64,000 nucleotides of DNA. Source: Siniperca chuatsi. Lineage: Eukaryota > Chordata > Actinopteri > Centrarchiformes > Sinipercidae. How positions within the stretch are numbered: the stretch's first letter is position 1; every line of letters starts with the position of its first letter. A program made the position numbers and the translations under genes. This document shows positions 1-22,646 of the stretch, one piece after another. Below the pieces are notes generated by a model. The model was not told the origin of the DNA and made no database searches. It saw nothing but the letters and a program-made list of their open reading frames with translations. The stretch covers positions 21,553,323-21,617,322 of the forward strand of contig NC_058064.1 of assembly GCF_020085105.1 (NCBI RefSeq), read 5' to 3'.

Positions 1-850
1 GGAGCAGTTCCAAACCTTAAAGCCACAGGGAACCTGAAGTAGAATTGTTTATTGTTTTATATTGTGCAAAAGCATCTGAAGTTACACAAAAATATTTTTC
101 TGAAGAAGTTCCTAAAGGTAGATGAATATTTCCAGGTTCTATTGCTTTGGTAGAAAGTAGTTCCAATAAAAACAGTTTACAATGAGGTCTATATTCTAGA
201 GTAACTGCAACGCTCTTTCTGGCTCTATCGTATTTTAAAAAAACACATTTAAAATGCTTTGATCACCACAAATGAAGTTCGGTTCACATCTACTTGGCAA
301 CATATATCTCAAAACCTGGTAAAATAAAACCAAAATTATCTGCATACCACCAGTGGTCTCTGAAACAATATGTCTTGTTGTGATTTGGGTGGGCTGACCC
401 TTTAAAGTAGCAGAGTACAAAGGGAAGGATTTTCTAATCCACAAAGATGCATTTTGGCATGCATATTCCAAAAATGTAGACCCTTCACAATCTTGCTTGG
501 TTTGGGCACATCAACCATCATTTTATCCTCTGTCTCGATGATTGTAAGGTAAACGATGTAGAATTACCCCATTCATGCTACAAAGTAATCTACAGTACCT
601 GGAATGTGTACTTGCATGTACTTAAATGGCCAGCTGTGCACTGCTGGATGGCATTGCATTACATTAAGGCCAAAGAGGCAGGTTCAACTTTTTTGCCAGA
701 CAACCCATAATTGTTTTGTTTGCCATAGTCCTCTGTGACAGCACCTCCACTGCACCAACAGTGGCCTCAGTAAAAATGAATGAGGAGGCTGTGTTTCAGA
801 TAATATGAGTTACTGTTCAAAATAAACAGTATAGTCTAATGGTAACACTT
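1..850. other. No gene recognised; AT-rich sequence
   Basis: I see no exon-like reading frame with splice signals and no recognisable repeat in this stretch. The one short minus-strand open frame (235-471) has no family resemblance. If gys2 continues leftward beyond the window, this is intronic DNA of gys2. Confidence 0.5.
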
Positions 851-1121
851 TTTATATTTTGTTTTATTTATCTATGTTTGGCCGCTCCCTGAAATTCTTG
901 TTGTATTTTATGGTACTGTATTTTCTGTTCACCTGTGAAACACCTCGTAACTCTGGCGCCACGGATGGCTGCCTCTGTTTTTGGTGCAGGTTGTTTTGTC
1001 TAGTTTTATTTGTAAATTCAGTTTTCTGCTGTGATACCCGGAGCTCTTTCACCAGAGAAGAGCTCATGAACATCAGGGGAACTACACCAGCAGACTCATT
1101 TCTGTCTTTTCTGCTTCATCA

Positions 1122-1500
1122 GTGGATCACCTGATTCCTGCATACAGGCAGAAATTAAAGCTCTGTAAACCTGTAAAGACATCAAAGCAGTGGACCATTG
1201 AAGCTATGGAGGACCTTCGGGTGTGCTTGGACTGTACTGACTGGGTTGTTTTCAGGACTGCTACCAGTGAGTTCACAGAGGCTGTTACACCAATGAAAAA
1301 CCCTGGTTTATAGCTAAACTTAGACAGCTACGGTTGCAAAAGGAAGAAGCGTTCAGGAGTGGGGACAGGGACAGGTTTAGAGAGTTCAGATATAGCAAGG
1401 CAGTGAGAGAAGCTAAATAACTGTACAATGACAACAACTCTGATAACAACGAGATTTCTCTTTTGAAAAATCATAGATGACTTTGATCATGATCTAATAA
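1122..1500 (+). mobile_element. LINE fragment (endonuclease-RT linker region)
   Basis: The translation holds the conserved linker seen between endonuclease and reverse transcriptase in fish L2/Rex1-type LINEs: a tryptophan-rich [11 protein letters not shown] / CTDWVVF segment, followed in a shifted frame by a basic EEAFRSGDRDRFRE-like helix. Stops and frameshifts break it, so it is dead. The adjoining retroviral remnant and LTR separate it from another LINE piece that resumes at about 2651. The exact LINE clade is uncertain. Confidence 0.6.
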
Positions 1501-1659
1501 ATCCACCTAATCCTTCAGGGCTTCCTGACTGGGATTATGAGTATGTGGTAGAATGCCTTGGGGTCTGGGACCCCATCAGCCGAAAAGTAACAATGCAGTA
1601 AAAAGCACATTTTAACTTAAGTAGCCCAGGTACAACTAGGGCAGGAACTTCCTCTCCAA

Positions 1660-2239
1660 CAGCAGAAAAGGAAGTGATGCCAGTTGGAAGTGTGGTCAAA
1701 TGGGTCACTGGACTAGAAATTGCCACACTGCCACAGTGTCAGAAGCATGGAATGGCGAACAATGGGACGTCACGTCAGATCGTTTGGAGACAGGAACCAC
1801 CTATCACAAAGATTATGACTCCCTTTGCAAGCCTTAAATCTTGCCACTGTTTGGAAATGATGAAAGAGACACAATTAGATTGGGTCTCTTAGCTCTCCCC
1901 CTAGTGTGGGGAGAGCACCACTCTACCATAGGCTTGTCACCACATGAAGTTTTGACAGCAAGAGTTATGCCCATGGGACAACTGTTATATAGGAAAACAT
2001 ACAGGTCAGATTCTTGCAGATGAGGCCATAGTGGCCTACTGTAGGCAGCTAACCCGTACTGTGAGTTCTATCTCTGCCCAGGTGAAAGCAGCCCTTCCGT
2101 TGCCCCTGAGGGAGGGAGAAACGACTCATCCCTTCCAGCCTGGTGATCGGGTCCCGGTGAAGGATCTGAGGAGGCGCCATTGACATATATATATATATAT
2201 ATGGGTAAGAGCAATGTTGAAAATGATGAAAAGGGGGAA
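1660..2239 (+). pseudogene. Endogenous retrovirus remnant (gag nucleocapsid and pol end)
   Basis: Two degraded retroviral pieces are visible. At about 1675-1730 a frame reads SWKCGQMGHWTRNC, a nucleocapsid zinc knuckle whose first cysteine is replaced by serine; it stops at about 1833. At 1880-2170, across frame breaks, there is an integrase C-terminal region with GLSPHEVLT and a QPGDRVPVKDLRRRH-like segment. Nearly all of pol and env is absent, and an (AT)n tract near 2185 leads to a polypurine tract (AAAAGGGGGAA, about 2229-2239) directly before an LTR-like sequence. It is an internally deleted, inactive copy. Genus-level class is not decided. Confidence 0.6.
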
Positions 2240-2650
2240 TGTGAAAGTAAAATAGTATGAATCGTTTGGTTTATCGGTTTATCATTTATTCATTGTAGTA
2301 ACCATCATGTCTTTATGTGCCTTTGTCTGTCTCTGGTCATGCTCTTGGAATGTGTAAGTTGGGGTCCCTGCACAGTAGCAAGGAGGCATCTTTTGAGTGA
2401 AACCAGATGTTCTTGTACATGGACACTGCATGATCAGAGTGTGTTATAAACTTGGCTTTTCATAATTGGATGAAAGTGTTATCTTTGGGCTGAGAGCCAA
2501 TCACAGTTAGTCTTGAAACACTATAAAATGTACTGTAAGTAAGTATTTGGGGCGATCTCCTTGTAATTAATTACAATTATTTACTTCAACTTTTCTGTGC
2601 TTTGTGTTTATTTCATTGTGTTGAGTGCTTTCAGACAATTTCGACAACAC
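2240..2650 (+). repeat. LTR of the endogenous retrovirus remnant
   Basis: The block begins with TG immediately after a polypurine tract and ends with CA near 2650, where LINE reverse-transcriptase coding resumes. A TATA box (CTATAAAA, about 2520-2527) lies in the second half, as expected at the end of a U3 region, with a CCAAT-type motif (AGCCAATCA) about 30-40 bases upstream. The matching 5' LTR was not found. The right boundary is inferred from where the LINE reading frame restarts and may be off by some bases. Confidence 0.5.
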
Positions 2651-3010
2651 GTGCTCTGCCCTCTCCTGTACTCCCTGTTCATGCACAACTGTGTGGTCAC
2701 CCACAGCTCCAACACCATCATCAAGTTTGCTGACAACACTGCCGTCATCGGCCTGATCACCGGCGACGATGAGACGGAGTGGAGGTCACAGCCCTGACAT
2801 CCTGGTACCACGACAACAACCTCCATCTCAACATTAGCAAAATAAAGGAACTGATTGCGGACTACAGGAAGTGACAGAGAGAAGGACACACCCCCATCAC
2901 CATCAACGGGACTGAGAATAAAAAAAGCTAACAACAAGCTTACAACACGTAGGGTGATAAAAGCACAACAGTCACATTCGGTGTCCGGCCAATCTGCTCC
3001 CACAAAAGGG
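2651..3010 (+). mobile_element. LINE reverse-transcriptase fragment (L2-like)
   Basis: The frame contains the RT core: CPLLYSLF, then IIKFADNT, where the catalytic FADD is degraded to FADN, then after a frame break NNLHLNISKIKEL. This is the C-terminal half of an L2-like fish LINE RT domain. Missing upstream RT motifs and the altered catalytic aspartate show it is inactive. Confidence 0.65.
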
Positions 3011-3454
3011 CTTTTTGGTCTCCGTTACGATTGTCTCTCTCTGATGTGGCGTAAAGCTCAGGATAGACAGACGCGGCCAGAACAAGTTTCTCCTCCATTT
3101 TCATGGTTACCAGGGTGACAAGTTGGTTGCCTGAAAAGGAATGACAGTGACAACACCAGCCTTTCTGAAAAGTTCAGAGATTTTCAACTAGAAGCATTCG
3201 GAGCAACCGCGCAAAAAAGTCAGAGCGCTCTGAAAAACGCAATATGGACACAAGAGCACTCACAGAGCAAAAACATGACAGGTGGTCTATATCAGGCTGG
3301 ACTCAGGCACGTCTGATATATAATAATCAGTTAATGACCACATCAAACCTCCACACGGGTATTAAGAACAAACAAAAGTATGATACAATACAGCTAAAGC
3401 AGAGCACAGTATGCTCTGCAGAGTGATGTACTCTATTATATAGTTTATCAGCAC

Positions 3455-3775
3455 AAATAAGACACAGATAGGTCAAACAGCAAAACAGCCTATAAACACA
3501 CAAATGTATGAGCATTAAACAAAAAACAGAGCACTCCAGGCTGCCTACAAAGGATCGTGTCCTCATCAGCGGTTAAAGACACCCGTCACATGCAGATGAG
3601 CACAATAATTTCTCTGTACAATTAAGACATCAAATGCGAGGGTCGCGTATCAAACCAGCCTGTAATAACACACACATGCATGAGCATTGTACCAACAAAA
3701 ACAGGCCAGGCTGCCTACAAGGGATCCAGTCCTCATCAACACCCATCACACACAACACAGTGCTGACTACTGTAA
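3455..3775. repeat. Diverged direct repeat, two units of about 170 bp
   Basis: Two successive segments share several landmarks in the same order: an ACACA(A/C)ATG(T/C)ATGAGCATT core, a GGCTGCCTACAA(A/G)GGAT core and a TCCTCATCA core. The first copy is near 3495-3575 and the second near 3668-3745. No coding potential is seen. It could be a decayed minisatellite or two copies of one small mobile element. Confidence 0.45.
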
Positions 3776-4179
3776 ACTGAATACTACAGTTAATTGGGAA
3801 TAGCCCTTACCTTAAAACAGAAGCGACCACAGAGGCCTGGGTTTTTCCTGATCTTTGAGTTGAAAGTGAGTGAAGTTTACGATATTGCGCCGTCACACTT
3901 TGATGGTTATGACCAGAATGGCATGCATGCTGGTATCTTTATTAAAGTGAATTAGTGATGAATCAACCACATGCATGAATCAAACATCAATAGCTTAATT
4001 TTACGCATGATCCACGATGATGAAGATACAGAAAAAAAGAAATGCATGGCAAAAACAGCATATTGTCAATAGTTTAGAGACCCCCCCCCAAAATTTCCCA
4101 AATCGTGTTTTCAGGGGAGCTCATGTCTTATAAAGGGGAGGCAAGCTCCCAATGGCTCCCCTGTAGTTCGCACCCTGTA

Positions 4180-4520
4180 ACAGACTGTTCAAGAGGCAGA
4201 AGCCCCCGCAAAGCCAGACCAGACTCTGTCTCCCCATCCACCCTGAAGCACTGTGCTGATCAGCTGTAACACCTCACTGGAGACATGCCACATACCAGTC
4301 TGCTTCAAGACCTCCATCATCCCCGTCCCCAAAAAACCAAGGACCACAGGACTTAATGACTACAGACCTGTCGCCCTGACCTCTGTGGTAATGAAGTCAT
4401 TTGAGCGTCTTGTGTTGTCCCACCTCAAATCCATTATTGATCCACTCCTGGACCCCCTGCAGTTCGCCTACAGAGCCAACAGGTCTGTAAGGGGGAGTAG
4501 TAGGCAGAACAAAAATATCC
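4180..4520 (+). mobile_element. LINE reverse-transcriptase fragment (N-terminal RT motifs)
   Basis: The frame reads [20 protein letters not shown], then [20 protein letters not shown] and [14 protein letters not shown], the first RT motifs of L2-like fish LINEs. It ends in unrelated sequence after the NRSV motif. In full-length order this would come before the 2651-3010 piece, so these are parts of different or rearranged copies. Confidence 0.65.
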
Positions 4521-5179
4521 AAGTATAGAAGAGTTTCCATCAGGACCAAAACCTCATGCCATAAAAACAGTTTCTTCCCGTGTTCAGCTGGCCTTATTAA
4601 CAAGGCCCAGGACCCCCACTGACACGACCCTTATCTCACTCCCCACAGCCACTACACGGTACATTAACGTAAAGTCTACACACTGACTCAAAGCGTTACA
4701 TTAACGCACATCTTTTGGATACTATCTTGTACACTGCACAGATTCTTTAGACTTCACATTCCGTGGTCAATATTTTGCACATTCCTTCACAAAAGTGTAC
4801 AGCTTTTTCATATAAAAATAAAAACAGTTAATATACCCCTTACTGACAATATACATTCTCTGAATATACACACACGCTTACACTCAACACATACTTGTAA
4901 CCACACAGGATAGTCTGCCGTCCTTTGCATGGCATCTTTACCCCAATCTTAACCTCTATAATAAATAGGTCTAATGTTGTTCGCTGCAGTCATTTTTTGT
5001 ACGTTCTGTTGTGAAAACTGTCTAATCACTCACTCTGTTGTGTTCTGTCTTTTCACTTATGTTTTGTCATGTTGAACTGTTAAGAAAAAGACATCAGATG
5101 GAAGAAAACAACAAACAACTCAAAATGATGCCAGTAGTTGTTTACTGTAAACCGAAGAATCAGAGAAAGGCTGCAGTAC

Positions 5180-17118
<11,939 letters not shown>

Positions 17119-17338
17119 CTTAGAACGTTTTGAGGTCCGACAGGCTTCAACTGGAATCTAGAATGTGGCAGTCTGAAGAGAAATCCTTCAAACAGGTCTG
17201 CAGGTGCAGGTCCTGGGCTCAGCAGGGGCTGTCCCCCAGGAAACAACAGGACAAGATAAAAGGGACCAATGGGGGCAAAGAGCTTTCACCTACTGAGGCT
17301 GACCTCCAGTCAGCAGGAGGGGACGTTTACCTTCCATA

Positions 17339-17389
<51 letters not shown>

Positions 17390-19559
17390 AGTCGTGTTTC
17401 AATCACTTCAAAGGACATTACATTGACTTACATTCATTTTCTGGGGACTTACCCTAACCCTAACCACTACATGTCAACAATACATGTCAACACACGCACA
17501 CACACTCACACACACTCACAGACATCAGGGTGAAAGGTTTGGGGGAAGGCACAGGGGGAAGCACCCCCAGTGACAGATAGTGCCAGAATATTTTCTGCCC
17601 CATGGGTGATTTATTTAGATTTTTTTGAAGTTTGGAATGTGAATTGTCTAGAAATGTAAATGTGTTGTAATAAATTACGCACACTTTAAGTAATCATTAC
17701 TAAATTTTAAGTATCAGCTGAGTCATGAACCTAGTTTGTGCAAACCTAATTTTGTATGAATCGATGAAGCCAATTAAGAGATGTAAACAAGGCATTCTTC
17801 TTCTTTTTCTCCTCTAAAAGTGTTTGTGCAGCAAAAACTGTAAGTCGACAAGTCACCAAAATTGGCAGGTGGCACCCACTCCTCAGGCAAACAAAATGCC
17901 TGTCCTCGAGCTGGCGCTGTAAGGTTTTTGCAATTATTTCGAAAACGGCTTGGATTAGAGTAAAAATTCTTTCACCATTGTAATCTCTTAATTGATCTGC
18001 ATCTTTGCTCCAATGGCCTTCTGCTATAAAATTGCCAAATTTTGTGACTCTTCTGAAAATGCTATTTTTTCAAACTCGTCACAGACCATTGGGACAATTG
18101 TTCCGAAACTTTGGCAGGATCATCTACAGAAACAATTTCGATACGTCAATCCGTTTCAGTTTTACAAGCCAATCAATTTTTATCAAAATAGCTAATTTTC
18201 AACAATTTGCAATAACTCATAAACGCATTGAGATAGCAACCTATAATTTGAGACACATTTCAAGAGTTTTTGCTTAGCTTATGTCTTAAAGCGCATTGCG
18301 CTGCACTTCTGGGAGTGGAGAAAATGGGCATACCTCTTCATCCTCCACTTTGGGTTCAGTGTTAGAACTGTGATGTGAGGTATGAAATGAGCTGGGAACT
18401 TTTCTGGGTGAAGTAGGCATTAAGGGACTAGAAGCTTGGATACAATCGCCTTTCAGTGGTGGCAGCCTTGATCAGCTGAGTAATCTCAGTTTGAACGCCC
18501 CGCAGCACCATGGGATCTGCATGAAAGGCCTGATGTGACTGGACAGGTCTGGCATTCTCCATCTCAATCGCTCACAGGTCTTCATGGAAGGTGGGACTTT
18601 GGTCTTTGCTCAGACAGCATTGGGAGGAGTGTTCAGGGCAAACATCCCTATGACCTCTCATCACATAGCATGATCGGGTTAGCTGTGTGGCCTCATAATA
18701 AACTGCATCCCTCTGCAGAGAGTAGCTATTAGGATAAGTAGAGGATGAGTGGTGGGGAGTCATCTGGACTGATCCCTCTGGGATACCCTTTTGGGGCAGG
18801 TCCCTTTGTCGATGACCAACATGTTCTACTTCACAGTCTTGAAGACGGACAGGTAGATGTGTTCGGCATCTGCACTTAGGTCTTGCCCCTTCTATTTTCT
18901 CCTCAGCCGGGAATAAATATTGCTCATCCAGCTCGAAGCATCAAATGTTTGGGAGTAAAAATGTAAAAACTAATTAGTGGTAGTCTGGTGGGTGGCAGCA
19001 GTATTCACTCTGGTGTGTTGGTCAGTACACATTAGCGAGGAGACCAGAGTTATTGATTTCCTTGTAAATGTTTACTAGTGGATATTCAGGGCCCAGAATC
19101 CTCCAAATATGGTCTGGAAAAACACAAAGAAAAACACGGGATATCTCAATCTAAAGCATACCCAACAAACTTAAACTTACAAATAAAAATAAATAACTTA
19201 GCACAATAAACATATGCCAAGGAGCAAACAGAGTGGATAATGAGTACCTAGTCATACTGGAAGTCAGTAATACAGCCTGCACAAACTTCACTACAAATGC
19301 TGCAGACATTCTGGTAAATCGTTGGCTATATCACATGAGAAGAGAGCTGACACTGCCCTCTGGTGTGCATGTTTTTAACCGCAACGTAACTGGACTTAAT
19401 TAGAACAAATGGAACATGACTACATTTCTGCAACTTAACATAGGTCTGTACCCTCACATCACATATAGATAATATAAAAAGCTTGTTACCTAACACACAG
19501 AGTAGTCCAAGGTAATGAAGAGTATTTCAAAGCAACACAAGAGGAGCACAAAGTGATGA
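17119..19559. other. Upstream region of gys2; no further gene recognised
   Basis: This holds the presumed gys2 promoter and 5' UTR just above 17118, with an ATTGG/CCAAT motif at 17264-17268. A (CA)n microsatellite sits at 17341-17384. From about 17800 to 19130 there is unclassified sequence without coding signals, possibly old repeat material. No second gene with splice signals is visible. Confidence 0.5.
17341..17384. repeat. (CA)n microsatellite
   Basis: About 22 uninterrupted CA units are seen about 220 bp upstream of the gys2 start codon. Confidence 0.95.
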
Positions 19560-21020
19560 CCTAATATATGAATATGAGTAAAGCTGCTGGGCCTGATAAC
19601 ATCCCTGGCTGCGTACTAAAAACATGGGCCAATCAGCTAGTTGATGTTATTACTGACATTTTTAACATGTCACTGTCTCAGGAGATTGTTCCCACCTGCT
19701 TCAGGACAGCCACCATCGTCCCTGTGCCTAACAGGTCTGCGGTATCTAATCTAAATGACAACAGCCCTGTGGCACTCACTACCATTCTGATGAGGTGCTT
19801 TGAGAACCTGGTTCTCCAGCACCTAAAGAACAACATCCCAGCCAGCCTGGACCCTCACCAGTTTGCTTTCAGAACCAACAGATCCACAGAGGATGCCATC
19901 TCGACTGCCCTCCACTCAGTCTTCACACACCTTGGATTGGTGGCCACACAGTTCGGATTGGTGGCCACACCTCTTCCACTCTAGTGCCAAACACCGGAGC
20001 TCCTCAGGGCTGTGTGCTTAGCCCCCTCCTGTTCACGCTGTACACCCATGACTGCAACCCCCGACATGGGGACAACTCTGTTGTGAAGTTTGCGGATGAC
20101 ACCACCTTCATCAGCCGGATATCAAACAATGAAACTTCATATCGGGAGGAAATCAATATTTTTGAGTGGTGCACAGAGAACAACCTACTGCTCAACGTCA
20201 GCAAAACCAAGGAGCTGATTTTAGGAAAAAGGAGGCACACACTCCTGTCAACATCAGTGAGCTGAGGTGGAGCAGGTGAATAGTTTTAGGTTCCTGGGAA
20301 TCAGCATCACAGAGAAGCTGACATGGTCCTCTCACATCTCCACCTTGGTAAAGAAAGCTCAGAAACAGCTGTATTTCTTCAGGAAACTTAAGAAGGCAAA
20401 ATTTGTGTGCCAAGTTCTTGTTAACTTTTACAGAGGAGCAATAGAAAGCATCCTGACTGGAAACATCACATACTGGCATAAGATGTGCACGGCCAGGACA
20501 GGAGGGCTCTGTAGAGGGGGATTAAAACCACTCAGAATATTATTCAATTCAATTTTATTTATATACCGGCAAGTCATAACAGAAGTTATCTCATTGCACT
20601 TTTCCTATAGAGCAGGTCTAGACCGTACCCTTTGTAATATTAATTACAGGGCCCAACAAATCCCACCATGAGCAAGCATTTGGCAACAGTGGCAAGGAAA
20701 AACTTCCTTTAAGAGGCAGAAACCTTGGACAGAACCAGACTCAATGGAGGGCGGCCATCCGCCGCTGCGCAGAGAAAGAGAGGGGGGAAAGGGGGGTGTA
20801 CCCATCTACCAAGCATCAGTGATATCGGTGAGGCTGTGAGACTCCTTAATTCACCCTCAGCCCTCCACCATGTAAAACAGTTTTATCTCTATGACTTATT
20901 ATATATTCACTAATATACTGTATATAATTTTGTACATAACACCTGTTTTTGAGTAGCATAAAGGGACCCACACTGTGTTGTAAAATGATCAATAAATCTA
21001 TCTTGTATCTTGTAACTATT
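19560..21020 (+). mobile_element. L2-like LINE, 5'-truncated and inactive
   Basis: An RT domain is readable in order: KAAGPDNIPG, VPTCFRTATIVPVPN, LDPHQFAFRTNRSTEDA, a deletion, GAPQGCVLSPLLFTLYTHDC, VVKFADDTTFISRI (the catalytic FADD is intact), NNLLLNVSKTKELI and FRFLGISI. Frame changes at about 19984 and 20266 and a deletion after the NRSTEDA motif make it non-functional. A repeat A copy (about 20543-20790) is inserted near the 3' end, after which LINE sequence (CATCTACCAAGCATCAGTGAT) resumes. The 3' tail ends in an AATAAATCTATCTTGTATC motif. A related inverted copy lies at 53385-54235. Confidence 0.85.
20543..20790 (-). repeat. Repeat A, copy 1 (inside a LINE)
   Basis: Repeat A is ~240 bp. 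In its inferred sense orientation it starts near GGCAGCGGCGGATGGCCGCC and ends in ATAAATAAAATTGAATT repeats, a tail typical of SINE- or LINE-derived elements. This copy is seen in reverse complement (TTCAATTCAATTTTATTTAT at its left edge). It interrupts the LINE at 19560-21020, so it inserted later. Confidence 0.75.
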
Positions 21021-22504
21021 CCAACACAGAGGTTCTAGCAGAGATGTTACACTAAATGCAACAGAAAGGGTAGTTAACTTACTTTTCAGTCCCTCCCTCA
21101 TATTTGGTGTGACTGATCCACTCAGAACAGACTTGGAATGCCGAACCATGAGAAATGGCCACCTGGTAGGGAAACTAGAGCTCAGCTACCACACAGCTGA
21201 ATCACTCTGTAAAGCAGGCCTCTGTTAATTACCTCTCACCTCTCGCTAGTTAGCTTCGACTGACTTCCCACCTGCCAATCAGGAACATGTAGTGATAACA
21301 GGATTATCAGTCCTTATACAAGGAGCCTTTAGTACAATCATCATCATAGTCATCATCATCATCATCATAGTCACCATCAGCATGATTCACTGTTAGAGAC
21401 CTACTGGCTATATGTTCAGTGTTTGTTCACTGATGTCAGAAGAAGAATGGAAATAATAGCAATGATATTATGCTCATATGGTGCATATTCTGAAACAGAA
21501 CAGATTAGTGTTTAATAAATTATCACAAACTAAGCGACATGCAACAAACCTGGAGCAGGGTAATGTTCCAGTGTAGGATTACTGCTGGGTTTCTGGGACT
21601 TTGGGCTAAATGTATTGGGCCCCCATAGCTGGTTAAGCCGGTCCTGTCTAGTACAGTTGCAAGCCTTTGTGAAGCGTATTATGGTCTATAAGGAAAATAC
21701 AAAAAGTAGCCTAAGTCTAAGATAACTTATGCAAAATCCTCCAGATGCATTCACTTTATTTGACTATCTAATTCTGATCTATTTCATTCCATTAAAATCT
21801 ATTTAATCTGGTGCGTCCTGGAAGCCATAGGGTTTCAAGGCATTGACCATGTGATGCCATGTCATCCCCCATATCTCCTCTTATGACCTGCATCCTGTCT
21901 AATAAAGGCAGAAATGCCCAGAAATATATGTATACAAGAAAAATATCTTAACTGTCTTTGCTATTAAGAGCTTTACCCATGGTTGTAACGCTCCTTTTGT
22001 TTTTGACTGCACCTATCTATCAGATCGGGTCCTAATTTCATATACAGTTATATTTCACTGTGGAGTCTTCAAACACACATCTGTACAACGTGCAGAAGTA
22101 GCACACCAAATGCTGTTTGTAAAGCCATGAACACTGTGATGTTCGCTTTGTGCTTTTGGGGCCTCCCTTCCTGCACGCCAACACATTGGTGTATTATACA
22201 CATGATAGCTGAAAAAAGTAGAATTAAAGAACAGTTTTCTAGGAACAACTCAGTCCACCCTCCTGCTGCTGCTCTTTGCAATACTGCAGCCAAACTGGAA
22301 CCTGGAATACGCAATTACGCGTCCTGTTGTTTTATTTCAAAAATGTTCATGTTTGGTTGTTTAACATGCAGTAACATATTATCTTGCACTGGATGAAAGA
22401 TCCCAGCAGCAAAGTGAGCTGTCCACATTTCTCAGAAGAGCTGATGAATGATGCATTTCAGCACCTACAGCAACGGACAGCTCCACAGAGACGCAGGCGG
22501 CTGT
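21021..22504. other. Intergenic, upstream of kiss2
   Basis: No gene or clear transposon is seen. A short (ATC)n tract is at about 21338-21371. This interval would hold distal regulatory sequence of kiss2, but I cannot point to specific elements. Confidence 0.5.
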
Positions 22505-22554
22505 GATTGGCTGCGAGCTGCAGGAGCACGAGGTCACCTGGTGGAACTATAAAA
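22505..22554 (+). promoter_or_regulatory. kiss2 core promoter
   Basis: A TATAAAA box at 22548-22554 lies about 93 bases before the kiss2 start codon, with an inverted CCAAT motif (ATTGG) at 22505-22509. Spacing is right for transcription to start near 22575-22585, leaving a short 5' UTR. Inference from motif and position only. Confidence 0.6.
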
Positions 22555-22646
22555 CAGGTCTGATAGGAGTGAGCGTGTTAGTACCTGTTGAGTAGGTGAA
22601 CATCATCTCTTTAATCTGCACTGTTTGGACACAGAGAGAGAGGAAG

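Noticed and set aside
17341..17384. Tandem repeats as a CRISPR-like array
   Set aside because: All arrays in this window are simple microsatellites or minisatellites without unique spacers, in a vertebrate genome.
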